In this document: one piece after another, positions 1 to 7,312 of the stretch
Layout: each line of letters begins with the position of its first letter
How positions within the stretch are numbered: position 1 is the first letter of the stretch
IMG/VR virus record: IMGVR_UViG_3300044971_003665
Span: 1-64,000 of that record
Length of the DNA: 64,000 bases
Strand: one strand, 5' to 3'
Origin: a virus
The notes under the pieces: generated by a model
Database searches by the model: none
The model's input: the letters and a program-made list of their open reading frames with translations, nothing else
Told to the model about the DNA's origin: nothing
Program-made: the position numbers and the translations under genes

Positions 1-2
1 TT

Positions 3-494
3 CGCAAAGTCCTCTACGCACCCGTTGCCCCTACCGTCACCGACGACGAAACGCTCGGCTACACCACGGACACGACGTGGGAAATGGCGGACGGCACTCC
101 ATATTACTGCTTGGATGCTTCCACCGGTGCTGCGGTGTGGTCTCGTGGGCAGAAGCCGGTCGGAGCGTATTCGATTGGTGCGCTCACCGGAAATGTCACC
201 CTGAGCCTCGCCAACGGCGGGACGCAATACGGCAACATGAGCGGGAACACCACGTTTCAGGTGCCGACCGGAACCCCGGCGGAATGCGTCTCTGAAATCA
301 CGGTGATCGTAAGGTGGGCAGACGGAGCGCACACATTGGACTTCCATGCGGACATCCAGCGGGCCAGCGACAGTGCGGCAACCTTCCCCAAGACACTCAC
401 GGCTTGGAAGTCCTACATTTTCAAACTCAAATACATGGGCGGGGAATGGTGCCTCGTTTCCCTTACTGGAGGATTCACGGAGTCCGTGGATTAA
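3..494 (+). CDS. Tail fibre or baseplate protein, C-terminal part (5' end outside window)
   Basis: The reading frame is open from the left edge of the window, so the gene starts upstream and only about 163 C-terminal residues are seen. The visible part begins with a sequence around TDDETLGYTTDTTWEM followed by PYYCLDASTGAAVW. This resembles the 'd..GY.vGt.W......Y.C.d.t.gaAvW' pattern often found in phage tail-fibre modules, followed by a beta-rich end with TLTAWKSYIFKLKYMGGEW. The next gene, a repeat-built fibre, starts 4 bases after the stop, which supports a tail-fibre operon. An internal ATG exists at position 84, but I see no reason to place the start there. Confidence 0.6.
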   Translation, partial: RKVLYAPVAPTVTDDETLGYTTDTTWEMADGTPYYCLDASTGAAVWSRGQKPVGAYSIGALTGNVTLSLANGGTQYGNMSGNTTFQVPTGTPAECVSEITVIVRWADGAHTLDFHADIQRASDSAATFPKTLTAWKSYIFKLKYMGGEWCLVSLTGGFTESVD

Positions 495-497
495 TTT

Positions 498-3400
498 ATG
501 CCGACACGCTACTTCGCAGCCTCAGTTGACCAAAACTGGGACACCCTCGGGAACTGGTGGGCAGACGCCGCCTGCACTGAGGGCTTTTCCGGCACCCTGA
601 CCGGCGTGAATGTCATTGACACGGACACGGAAGTGACCTGCGACAGCACGGCGGGCCTTGTGGTGGGGCGGCCTATCACTGGCGACGGCATTGATACCGG
701 AACCACCGTGGCGAGCATCACGGATGGCACGACCTTTGAGTTGAGTCAGGCCGCAATCTCCACTGAGACGAGCGACCTCACTTGTGAATTGCATGTGATT
801 CCCGTGACCGCCGATGATGTCGTCATCGCGACTGGCAACGGCACGGTGGTTGCCCTCCCTTCGGCGGACGTGCTCGGGTTGGTGACGGTGAATGGGGACA
901 GCGTGCTGGATGTAGGTATGTGGCCGTCTGTGGGGCTATCAGCCGCTAGCTTCGAGTTCAACGACACCAGTTACAATTCAGGCTACATCGCCGGAAACTG
1001 CACCTTCAACGACTCTAGTGCCAACTTTGAAGGCAACATCGACGGCAACTGCACCTTCAACGACAGCAGCTACAGCTACGGCTCCATCACCGGAGACTGT
1101 ACCTTCAACGATACCAGTAGCACCACCCTCTATGTCGCCGGAGACTGCACGTTCAACGATTCCAGCTACAACAACTGGGGTAGCATCGCCGGAGACTGCA
1201 CCTTCAATGGCTCCAGCTACAACGGTTCTTCTTCCGCCTCCATCACCGGAGACTGTACCTTCAACGACAGCAGCTACAACGACGGCACCATCACCGGTGA
1301 GGTCGCCTTCAACGGCAACAGTCGTAACGGCAACAATTCTCCTGTGGTAAACGGCATCGTCAACGGGGACTTTGAGTGGTATAGTTCCAATTACAACTAC
1401 GGAACCATCAATGGTGACTGCGTAGGCGGAGTGGTCAACAATGGCTACCCTGGCGTTATCAACGGAAACTGCACGGTAGCCTCAGGCGGGACGGTCTATT
1501 TCAACGAAGGCACTATCAACGGCGACTGTGACTTCCTTGATGGAGGTTACTCCTTTGGCAGCAGTGCGGTTATTACCGGCAACGTCACGTTCTCTGGTAG
1601 TAGCTATGGCGGTATGGATGGCGGAACCATCAACGGAGATGTTACCTTCAACGACTCTACCGTAATGGAAAACAATAGCACCATTACCGGAACGGTCACC
1701 TTCAACAACAGCACCCAAAAAACAGGGGGCTACATATATGGTAATCCAACCTTCAACGATTACAGTGTTTACGTATGGGGCGGCTCAGGCTCAGGCACAA
1801 TCTTTGGTGATCCAACTTTTAATGACAACACGTCGTGTAGCGGCGACATTACCGGAAATGTTACCTTAAACGATAATGCCTATTACTCGGGTGACACAAC
1901 GGGTAATGTTTCGTTCACAATGACGACGTTCACGAGTGACCCTCTGCACAGCATATACGGCGGATACGTGAGCGGGACGGTAGATTTTCCAAATGGGGCT
2001 ACATTCACGGTGGCTTACTCTTCGGTATGGACTACGGACGCCTCCTACTGGACTGGCACCTTGGCGTGGGAGTTCAACGACACCAGCTACAATGCCACCG
2101 GAGGCAATCTCAGTGGCGTAGCCACATTCAACGACAGCAGCTACTCCTCCGGCACCATCACAGGCAACTGCACCTTTAACGATTCCAGCTACAGCAACGG
2201 CAACATCACCAGCAATCCAACTTTCAACGACACCAGCTACCACGCCGGAACCATCACTGGCAACGCAACCTTCAACGATACTAGCTACGTCGATGACAAC
2301 GGAATCATCACCGGCAACGCCTCGTTCACCAACACAGCTTTCTCCTACGCAACCACTGGATTCTCCAACCCACAGCAAGGCTCCGTCTCAGGCACCGTGG
2401 ACTTCCCGAATGGGGCTACCTTTACGCTGGCATACAACCATTCGTGGTGGACGAACACCTCCACATGGACTGGCACCTTGGCATGGGTGTTCACCGAGTA
2501 CAGCAACACCGCCCCCTACGGAAGTGTCAGTGGTACTATCACCTTCAATGACAGTAGCTACCACGGTGGCGGTGGCATCAGCGGCAACGTCACCTTCAAT
2601 GACAGTAGCCACAGCAGCAGCAACTTCAATCCCGGCGGCAGCGTCACATTCAATGACGGTAGCTATAACAACTACAGCTGCGAGATCCAAGGCAACTGCA
2701 CGTTTAACGATTCTAGCTACAACACCGGAACCATCACCGGCAACGCATCGTTCACCAACACCTCTTTCTCCACCGCACAGAATTATTTCCTCAACCCACA
2801 ACAAGGCTACGTTTCAGGCACCGTGGATTTCCCGAATGGAGCCACCTTCACGCTGGCAAACTCAGAACAATGGACAGTGGACGCCTCCTACTGGACAGGC
2901 ACGCTGGCGTGGGTGTTCAACGACTATAGCACCCACAACTACAACGGCACCATCACCGGAAACGCAACCTTCAACGATTCCAGTTTCTCCCACGGCACCA
3001 TCACCGGCGACCCTACTTTCAACGACACCAGCGGCAGCACCAGCTCCATCACGGGAAACGTGACGTTCAACGATGCTAGCTACAACGCTGGTAATGTTAC
3101 CGGTACCGTCACGTTCAACAACACAGTATTCCCTCCCGCGCAGCCTAATGGCTACAACTCGTATCCATTCAACCCACAGCAAGGCACGGTCTCAGGCACG
3201 GTGAGTTTTCCAAATGGTGCTACATTCACGCTGGCGGGGTCAGAATCATGGACTACGGACGCCTCCTACTGGACTGGCACCTTGGCGTGGGTGTTCAACG
3301 ACACCAGCACCAACAACAGCACTATCACCGGAGACTGTATCTTTAATGGTAGTGGCCCCGGCACAGCATCCGGTTCCGTCATCGTCGGCAACTGCACCTT

Positions 3401-3668
3401 CAACGGCTCCAAATACCACGGTAATGGCACCATCACTGGTAATGTCTCATTCCGTGAATCTTCCTACAACGGAGCCAGCGGCATCACAGGAAACGTGACA
3501 TTCTACGATTCCAGCTACAACGGCTACACCATCACCGGCAACGGCATCATCCGCCAGCACGCCGCTGCATTCGTCGCATGGCGGGACTATGCGACCTCCA
3601 CCTACATCACCGGCACGCTCACCCTACAATTCCCCGAGATGGACATCCTCGGCACCGGCCTGCTATAA
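498..3668 (+). CDS. Long repetitive fibre protein, probable beta-solenoid
   Basis: A 1056-residue protein built almost entirely of short repeats of the form TFNDSSYNxGxITGN, about 15-20 residues each, rich in N, T, S, G and D. About 80 N-terminal residues (MPTRYFAASVDQNW onward) are non-repetitive. A larger module containing DFPNGATFTLA and DASYWTGTLAWVFND recurs four times (near bases 1980, 2398, 2823 and 3201), so repeats are nested. Such composition fits a right-handed beta-solenoid adhesin or fibre shaft. The place next to a tail-fibre gene supports a receptor-binding or shaft role. The C-terminal 50 residues are again non-repetitive (YATSTYITGTLTLQF). No catalytic motif is seen. The repeats may vary in number between relatives. 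Confidence 0.6.
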   Translation: MPTRYFAASVDQNWDTLGNWWADAACTEGFSGTLTGVNVIDTDTEVTCDSTAGLVVGRPITGDGIDTGTTVASITDGTTFELSQAAISTETSDLTCELHVIPVTADDVVIATGNGTVVALPSADVLGLVTVNGDSVLDVGMWPSVGLSAASFEFNDTSYNSGYIAGNCTFNDSSANFEGNIDGNCTFNDSSYSYGSITGDCTFNDTSSTTLYVAGDCTFNDSSYNNWGSIAGDCTFNGSSYNGSSSASITGDCTFNDSSYNDGTITGEVAFNGNSRNGNNSPVVNGIVNGDFEWYSSNYNYGTINGDCVGGVVNNGYPGVINGNCTVASGGTVYFNEGTINGDCDFLDGGYSFGSSAVITGNVTFSGSSYGGMDGGTINGDVTFNDSTVMENNSTITGTVTFNNSTQKTGGYIYGNPTFNDYSVYVWGGSGSGTIFGDPTFNDNTSCSGDITGNVTLNDNAYYSGDTTGNVSFTMTTFTSDPLHSIYGGYVSGTVDFPNGATFTVAYSSVWTTDASYWTGTLAWEFNDTSYNATGGNLSGVATFNDSSYSSGTITGNCTFNDSSYSNGNITSNPTFNDTSYHAGTITGNATFNDTSYVDDNGIITGNASFTNTAFSYATTGFSNPQQGSVSGTVDFPNGATFTLAYNHSWWTNTSTWTGTLAWVFTEYSNTAPYGSVSGTITFNDSSYHGGGGISGNVTFNDSSHSSSNFNPGGSVTFNDGSYNNYSCEIQGNCTFNDSSYNTGTITGNASFTNTSFSTAQNYFLNPQQGYVSGTVDFPNGATFTLANSEQWTVDASYWTGTLAWVFNDYSTHNYNGTITGNATFNDSSFSHGTITGDPTFNDTSGSTSSITGNVTFNDASYNAGNVTGTVTFNNTVFPPAQPNGYNSYPFNPQQGTVSGTVSFPNGATFTLAGSESWTTDASYWTGTLAWVFNDTSTNNSTITGDCIFNGSGPGTASGSVIVGNCTFNGSKYHGNGTITGNVSFRESSYNGASGITGNVTFYDSSYNGYTITGNGIIRQHAAAFVAWRDYATSTYITGTLTLQFPEMDILGTGLL

Positions 3669-3669
3669 T
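3640..3669 (+). promoter_or_regulatory. Sigma70-like promoter for the 3.7 kb gene
   Basis: TGGACA at 3640-3645 and a perfect TATAAT at 3664-3669 are 18 bases apart, and the -10 box overlaps the stop codon of the fibre gene. A leader of 27 bases, rich in A and C and without a Shine-Dalgarno sequence, separates it from the ATG at 3697. Expression of the lysis region may start here. Confidence 0.45.
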
Positions 3670-3696
3670 TTTCAGTAAACCCAAACCAAAACAACC

Positions 3697-4017
3697 ATGA
3701 AACTACAGACACCCGTCACCATTCAGCCACCCACAATCTATCGCCCCGCCCGCGACGGCCAGCCCGCTCAGGAGCGAGTTCAGAAGCCGATCACGCTGTC
3801 CAAGCTGGACGTGACGACCATTGACAATTCCGAGCGCAGGTCTTGCGTCGCCCGCATCGCACCTTGCCCGTTCCAGCTCACGCTTTGGGAAGGTGAGGAC
3901 TACGACAAGGCTGGCGACTACACTCAGGCCGACGTTGAAGCCCGAGTGCTGTCCTTGCTCGGCGCGGACATTAAAGCGGGTCTGGAAGCCCTGTTCGTTC
4001 CGCCTGTGCGCCGGTAG
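3697..4017 (+). CDS. Hypothetical protein, small tail-region protein
   Basis: A 106-residue protein that I do not recognise. The N-terminus is proline-rich (VTIQPPTIYRPARDG) and the middle has a beta-strand-like SCVARIAPCPFQLTLW, followed by an acidic YTQADVEARVLSLLG helix. The ATG follows an A/C-rich leader (AACAACC just before the start) without a Shine-Dalgarno sequence. It lies between the fibre gene and the PAS-like gene, 5 bases before the latter. A role as a small structural accessory of the fibre is possible but not shown. Confidence 0.55.
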   Translation: MKLQTPVTIQPPTIYRPARDGQPAQERVQKPITLSKLDVTTIDNSERRSCVARIAPCPFQLTLWEGEDYDKAGDYTQADVEARVLSLLGADIKAGLEALFVPPVRR

Positions 4018-4022
4018 TTCCC

Positions 4023-4553
4023 ATGCTCACACCCGCCAAACTCCTACCTTGGCCTTGGTGGAGGCGATGGCTCATGCGACTGAAAATCGCGTGGGGTTAC
4101 GCCATTGGGCGCGGCTACTGGTGGTGGGATTTGGAGACCGGCGAACTCTACGGCAACACGGCGATCTGTCGGGTGTATGGACTGCCTGCTGGAAAATACC
4201 CCACGACCTACGAGGGCTTCGACGCGATGCTGTGGGCGGACGATGACCGTGTGACGGTGCGTAGATCAATGGACAAATCGAAGGAGTTGCGCGCCGTGTT
4301 CCACGACACGTTCTGCGCGAAGGATCAGACGACCGGCGCGATGATTTTGATCAAAGCAAAGGGCTGGTGGCTCTACCGTGACGGAGAACCCGTCGCGATG
4401 CTCGGCTGGAACGAGCGAATGCCTTACTCCCGCACAAAGGAAAACGTGATCCGATTCTCGCAGAGCATGGAACGCAAGTTCGTCGAGGGTGATCGAACGG
4501 AGTGCATCGTCATGCTGAAAGCCTGCTTGCCTAGACAATATGCCCGGAAATGA
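4023..4553 (+). CDS. PAS-domain-like protein
   Basis: A 176-residue protein with a tryptophan-rich, basic N-terminus (PWPWWRRWLMRLK) that could contact a membrane. From about residue 33 it looks like a PAS fold: GYWWWDLETGELYGN, then CRVYGLPAGKYPTTYEGF, then MLWADDDRVTV, matching the usual 'wdw....g......n......g........f....hpdDr..v' layout, and later strands around MILIKAKGWWLYRDGEPVAMLGW. No histidine kinase, cyclase or HTH domain is attached, so it would be a stand-alone sensor or an adaptor. It overlaps the next gene by 14 bases, which suggests coupled translation with the lysis genes. The family assignment is by pattern only. Confidence 0.5.
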   Translation: MLTPAKLLPWPWWRRWLMRLKIAWGYAIGRGYWWWDLETGELYGNTAICRVYGLPAGKYPTTYEGFDAMLWADDDRVTVRRSMDKSKELRAVFHDTFCAKDQTTGAMILIKAKGWWLYRDGEPVAMLGWNERMPYSRTKENVIRFSQSMERKFVEGDRTECIVMLKACLPRQYARK

Positions 4554-4863
4554 AGAAATCCTCCAGCTCCTGCGGGAGATGCGGACGAACGCCAACGGCA
4601 AAAAAGAAACCGTTGCGTATCTCGGCATCGCCGTCGGCATCCTCTCCGGGTTCCTGTCGTTCTGGGCCGGGAATGCAGTCACGGGGGAACGAGTCTCCCG
4701 GTTGCAGCACGATTTCATCGAAGCGAAAAGGGTGCAAATCGAACTGCACTCCCGGATTGAGAAAGTCGACCGTGAAAACGATAAGGCCATCTCGGCATTG
4801 CGCACGTTGACCCAGGCGCAGCAGGAGGATCTGAAGGAGCTGCAACGTGCGGTGAAGCGGTGA
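4540..4863 (+). CDS. Membrane protein with coiled coil, i-spanin or holin candidate
   Basis: 107 residues. A short N-terminal cytoplasmic part with a Lys pair (GKKETVAYLG) is followed by one membrane segment at about residues 25-45 (LGIAVGILSGFLSFWAGNAV), then a long charged helix to the end (RLQHDFIEAKRVQIELHSRI and beyond) that should form a coiled coil in the periplasm. That topology, N-in with a helical ectodomain, is the one expected of an inner-membrane spanin. A lipoprotein of o-spanin type follows 66 bases later. A hole-forming or antiholin role cannot be excluded. Confidence 0.5.
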   Translation: MPGNEEILQLLREMRTNANGKKETVAYLGIAVGILSGFLSFWAGNAVTGERVSRLQHDFIEAKRVQIELHSRIEKVDRENDKAISALRTLTQAQQEDLKELQRAVKR

Positions 4864-4929
4864 AACCCTGAGCGGCGGCAAGGCAATTCCAGGCTGGACA
4901 GTCCTCCGATAATACGGCAGCGTCACCCA

Positions 4930-5187
4930 ATGCAACTGCGCCTTCTCTCCATGTTGGTTGGCCTGGCGTTCGCCGGCTGCGCCACGGCGCCCGTGGGCTC
5001 CAACCGCGCTATCACCGCGACAGGCCAGCACATCGGCGAGGCCCGAGGCAGCGGCAAGGAGATCCTGAGAATCGGCGGCACCCTTGAGCGCAGCAATGCG
5101 AAACTCAAAGCCAGCTCCGACAAGCTGGGCGACGACATCGATATTCTGCAGTCCATCCTGAACAGCCTGCGCCCCAAATCCAAATGA
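4930..5187 (+). CDS. Small outer-membrane lipoprotein, o-spanin candidate
   Basis: 85 residues. The N-terminus is a lipoprotein signal, MQLRLLSMLVGLAFAGC, with the lipid-accepting Cys at residue 17; Phe at -3 is a mild deviation from the usual Leu. The mature part has a helix suited to coiled-coil pairing (ERSNAKLKASSDKLGDDI). Size, signal and placement next to membrane proteins and an amidase fit an outer-membrane spanin subunit. This would imply a host with an outer membrane. The stop overlaps the next start by 4 bases (ATGA). Confidence 0.6.
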   Translation: MQLRLLSMLVGLAFAGCATAPVGSNRAITATGQHIGEARGSGKEILRIGGTLERSNAKLKASSDKLGDDIDILQSILNSLRPKSK

Positions 5188-5708
5188 ACTCCGTTCGCGC
5201 ATTCCTCTGGCCCATCCTCGCATGGGGGCTCCTGCAGGCTGCCTACTGCCAGGACGAGCCGCCCAAGCCGCGGTTCATCATGGTGCCCATCGAGCAGTTC
5301 GAGCAGCTCCAGCAGGTGACGGAGGCAATCAGCGCGGGCCGGGAAGCATTGAATGCGACGATCATCGACCAGGCCGGGACGATCCTGAGCCTGCAAGGGA
5401 AGTCAGGTCTCCTCGCTGCGCAATTGAAGGCGGCCGGCGACGCTGCCGTAATTGCCGCGGAGAATTTCAAGGTGATGCAGGATTTGAATGAGAAGCTGGA
5501 GAAGCAATTGCGCAATTGGAAGGTCTTCGGCAACACAGTCCTCACCGTCCTGTTTGGGCTGGCATTCCTCGGCGCCTTCCTCACCACCAAGAACATCACC
5601 AAGGACAAGCCATCGTGGATGCTGTGGGCGGTGCGCATTGCAATCTGCCTGGCCGCCGGCGTGGCGGCATCGAGCGGACTTTTTTATATCATCACCCGAC
5701 TCATCTAA
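5184..5708 (+). CDS. Membrane protein of the lysis cassette, two C-terminal membrane segments
   Basis: 174 residues. An N-terminal signal-like segment (MNSVRAFLWPILAWGLLQAAYC) is followed by a helical, Gln/Glu/Ala-rich region that should form a coiled coil to about residue 112, then two hydrophobic segments: VFGNTVLTVLFGLAFLGAFL and MLWAVRIAICLAAGVAASSG, the second continuing to the C-terminus. The layout puts a periplasmic coiled coil between the signal and a membrane hairpin. It is translated from an ATGA overlap with the lipoprotein gene and followed directly by a holin-like gene, so it very likely takes part in lysis or its timing. No named family is recognised. Confidence 0.5.
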   Translation: MNSVRAFLWPILAWGLLQAAYCQDEPPKPRFIMVPIEQFEQLQQVTEAISAGREALNATIIDQAGTILSLQGKSGLLAAQLKAAGDAAVIAAENFKVMQDLNEKLEKQLRNWKVFGNTVLTVLFGLAFLGAFLTTKNITKDKPSWMLWAVRIAICLAAGVAASSGLFYIITRLI

Positions 5709-5710
5709 TT

Positions 5711-5926
5711 ATGAAAAAATTCATCCTCTCAATGCTGTCCGAGGACGGCGCCGTCTCAGCCATGCGCTTCTGCATGGTCCTGTGGTTCGCCGCACTGATC
5801 TTTGCCTGGTTGATCGTCTGCCTCGCGCAGCCGGGCCTGCCTGAGATTCCAAACAGCCTGCTCACCTTCTCCGGCCTGATGCTCGGCGGAAAGGTCGCTC
5901 AAAAAGTCACCGAAAAAAAATCATGA
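5711..5926 (+). CDS. Holin-like protein
   Basis: 71 residues with two hydrophobic segments: FCMVLWFAALIFAWLIVCLA at about 20-39, and a weaker one around SLLTFSGLMLGGKV at about 50-63, ending in a charged tail TEKKS. I chose the ATG at 5711, directly after the previous stop; the longer frame upstream overlaps that gene completely. The stop overlaps the amidase start by 4 bases (ATGA). A small two-span membrane protein placed immediately before an amidase is the expected holin position. No experimental support is visible. Confidence 0.55.
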   Translation: MKKFILSMLSEDGAVSAMRFCMVLWFAALIFAWLIVCLAQPGLPEIPNSLLTFSGLMLGGKVAQKVTEKKS

Positions 5927-6855
5927 CCAAGATCGAACGCATCCAACAGACCCTGAAGGACGCGGGTTTTTACGCATTCAAAATCGACAACGACTTCGGA
6001 CGGAAGTCACGCACGGCCCTCACCCAGGCGGACGGGGCGACAATCAAGCTCGTGCAGGCCGTCCTCGGATTCGAGGGTGACGATGTGGACGGACGCTGGG
6101 GCGTGAAGTCCGAGGGTCGCCTTCAGGCTGCAATTGCAGGGAAGGAAGCCCCCAAGATCGACGTCCTGATTCCCGGTGGGCTGAACATGGGGTCGGATCA
6201 CTGGCTCGTTGGTGTGTGGCGGCAGCCGCTTTCCAGTGGAGGCCCTCTCAAGCCGCGCTACCTTGTCGAGCACTTCACCGGAGGTGCGGATGGGGACGGG
6301 GATCTGAACGGCGACTGCATCAAGGACGTTGACGGTGCTGTGGACGTTATGAAGGCGCGAGGCGTCTCGGCGCACTTCACGATCGATCGGGACGGAACAA
6401 TCGTGCAGCACGTTCCCTGCAATCAAAAAGCATTTCACGCAGGCAGGAGCCAGTGGGTCGATCCCGCAACCGGCATACTTTACAGTTCCGCCAATGGTAA
6501 AGGCGGAAACGACGAAGCCATCGGAATTGAGATTGCGAACTTGGGCGACTCGAAAGGCGCGTTCGGATGGGGACGCAAAAACGTCCCCGGATTCGCCACC
6601 GTGCTCGCACCGCACTGGTCGGGAAAACAAAACGGCGGAGATGAGTGGGAGATTTTCTACCCGGCACAGATCGCCTCGGTGCTGGCGCTCAGCAAGCTGC
6701 TGGTCGCCCGCTACGAACTGCATGACGTGACCGGCCACGACCGAATCACACAGCGCAAGAACGACCCTGGTCCGGCATTTGAGGAGCATCTGCTCGCCAT
6801 CCGTGAGGCGTGTGGATTTGTCGGCATGCCCGCCGTCCACCGCTCACCGTTGTAA
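5923..6855 (+). CDS. Endolysin: N-acetylmuramoyl-L-alanine amidase with N-terminal peptidoglycan-binding repeats
   Basis: 310 residues. Residues 1-85 hold two peptidoglycan-binding-like helical repeats (IQQTLKDAGFYAFKIDNDFG and VQAVLGFEGDDVDGRWG). Residues about 105-300 are an Amidase_2/PGRP-type domain. The probable zinc ligands are His117 (in VEHFTGG), His272 (in TGHDRI) and Asp281 (in NDPGP), with Lys278 between the last two. Typical family stretches VSAHFTIDRDGTIVQHVP and IGIEIANLG are present. It should cut the amide bond between muramic acid and the stem peptide at the end of infection. There is no signal peptide, so export depends on the holin. Confidence 0.85.
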   Translation: MTKIERIQQTLKDAGFYAFKIDNDFGRKSRTALTQADGATIKLVQAVLGFEGDDVDGRWGVKSEGRLQAAIAGKEAPKIDVLIPGGLNMGSDHWLVGVWRQPLSSGGPLKPRYLVEHFTGGADGDGDLNGDCIKDVDGAVDVMKARGVSAHFTIDRDGTIVQHVPCNQKAFHAGRSQWVDPATGILYSSANGKGGNDEAIGIEIANLGDSKGAFGWGRKNVPGFATVLAPHWSGKQNGGDEWEIFYPAQIASVLALSKLLVARYELHDVTGHDRITQRKNDPGPAFEEHLLAIREACGFVGMPAVHRSPL

Positions 6856-6861
6856 ATCCAA

Positions 6862-7206
6862 ATGCCCGAGGAGACGTCGCAATTCCGCTTCACCGTCACC
6901 GACAAAACCTTCAAGGTGGTCTCGACCATTGCGGCCGCCGTGGTCATCGGATACAAGACCTGGAATTGGACCATCGACAATGCCGTGGCGAAGCGCGACT
7001 GGCAGAATGAGCACCGGCAGTTCAAGGAGATGCTGCTCGGCACTGACAAGGAGCCCGGCATGGTCAACCTGATGAAGGAGAGTCGGACAGCGCTGGTGCG
7101 GCTCGACGCGGATTACGGGAAGCTCTGGCTGGACATGGAGGCACTGAAGAAATGGCGCGACGCGATGACGTTGCCGCCCGCCGCCCCAACCCCCGCCCCC
7201 AAATAA
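6862..7206 (+). CDS. Single-span membrane protein with coiled coil
   Basis: 114 residues. After about 17 polar residues comes a membrane segment (VVSTIAAAVVIGYKTWNW, about 20-37) and then a charged helical region (NEHRQFKEMLLGTDKEPG and on to MEALKKWRDAM). It ends with a Pro/Ala tail (PPAAPTPAPK). It starts 6 bases after the amidase stop. The topology again resembles an inner-membrane spanin, so the cassette holds two candidates for that role (this and the gene at 4.5 kb). A function as lysis accessory or as a phage envelope protein is equally open. Confidence 0.45.
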   Translation: MPEETSQFRFTVTDKTFKVVSTIAAAVVIGYKTWNWTIDNAVAKRDWQNEHRQFKEMLLGTDKEPGMVNLMKESRTALVRLDADYGKLWLDMEALKKWRDAMTLPPAAPTPAPK

Positions 7207-7213
7207 ACCACTC

Positions 7214-7312
7214 ATGATCGCGAGCGTGCAAGCGGCGTGCCTGATCATTGCGTGTGTTTCAGGTGTGGCAATCATCGGCATTGTCTGTTACACGTTCGGC
7301 AAATGGGACTGA
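7214..7312 (+). CDS. Very small membrane peptide
   Basis: A 32-residue open frame starting with ATG, sequence beginning MIASVQAACLIIACVSG and ending TFGKWD. Nearly the whole length is hydrophobic with three Cys, so it is one membrane span. It fills the gap between the lysis cassette and the first giant protein and overlaps that gene's ATG by 10 bases. The tight fit supports a real gene, but codon evidence for so short a frame is weak. Confidence 0.35.
   Translation: MIASVQAACLIIACVSGVAIIGIVCYTFGKWD

Noticed and set aside
960-3540. CRISPR-like spaced repeats
   Set aside because: The repeats keep an open frame, vary in sequence and spacing, and encode a fibre; no leader or cas gene is present.
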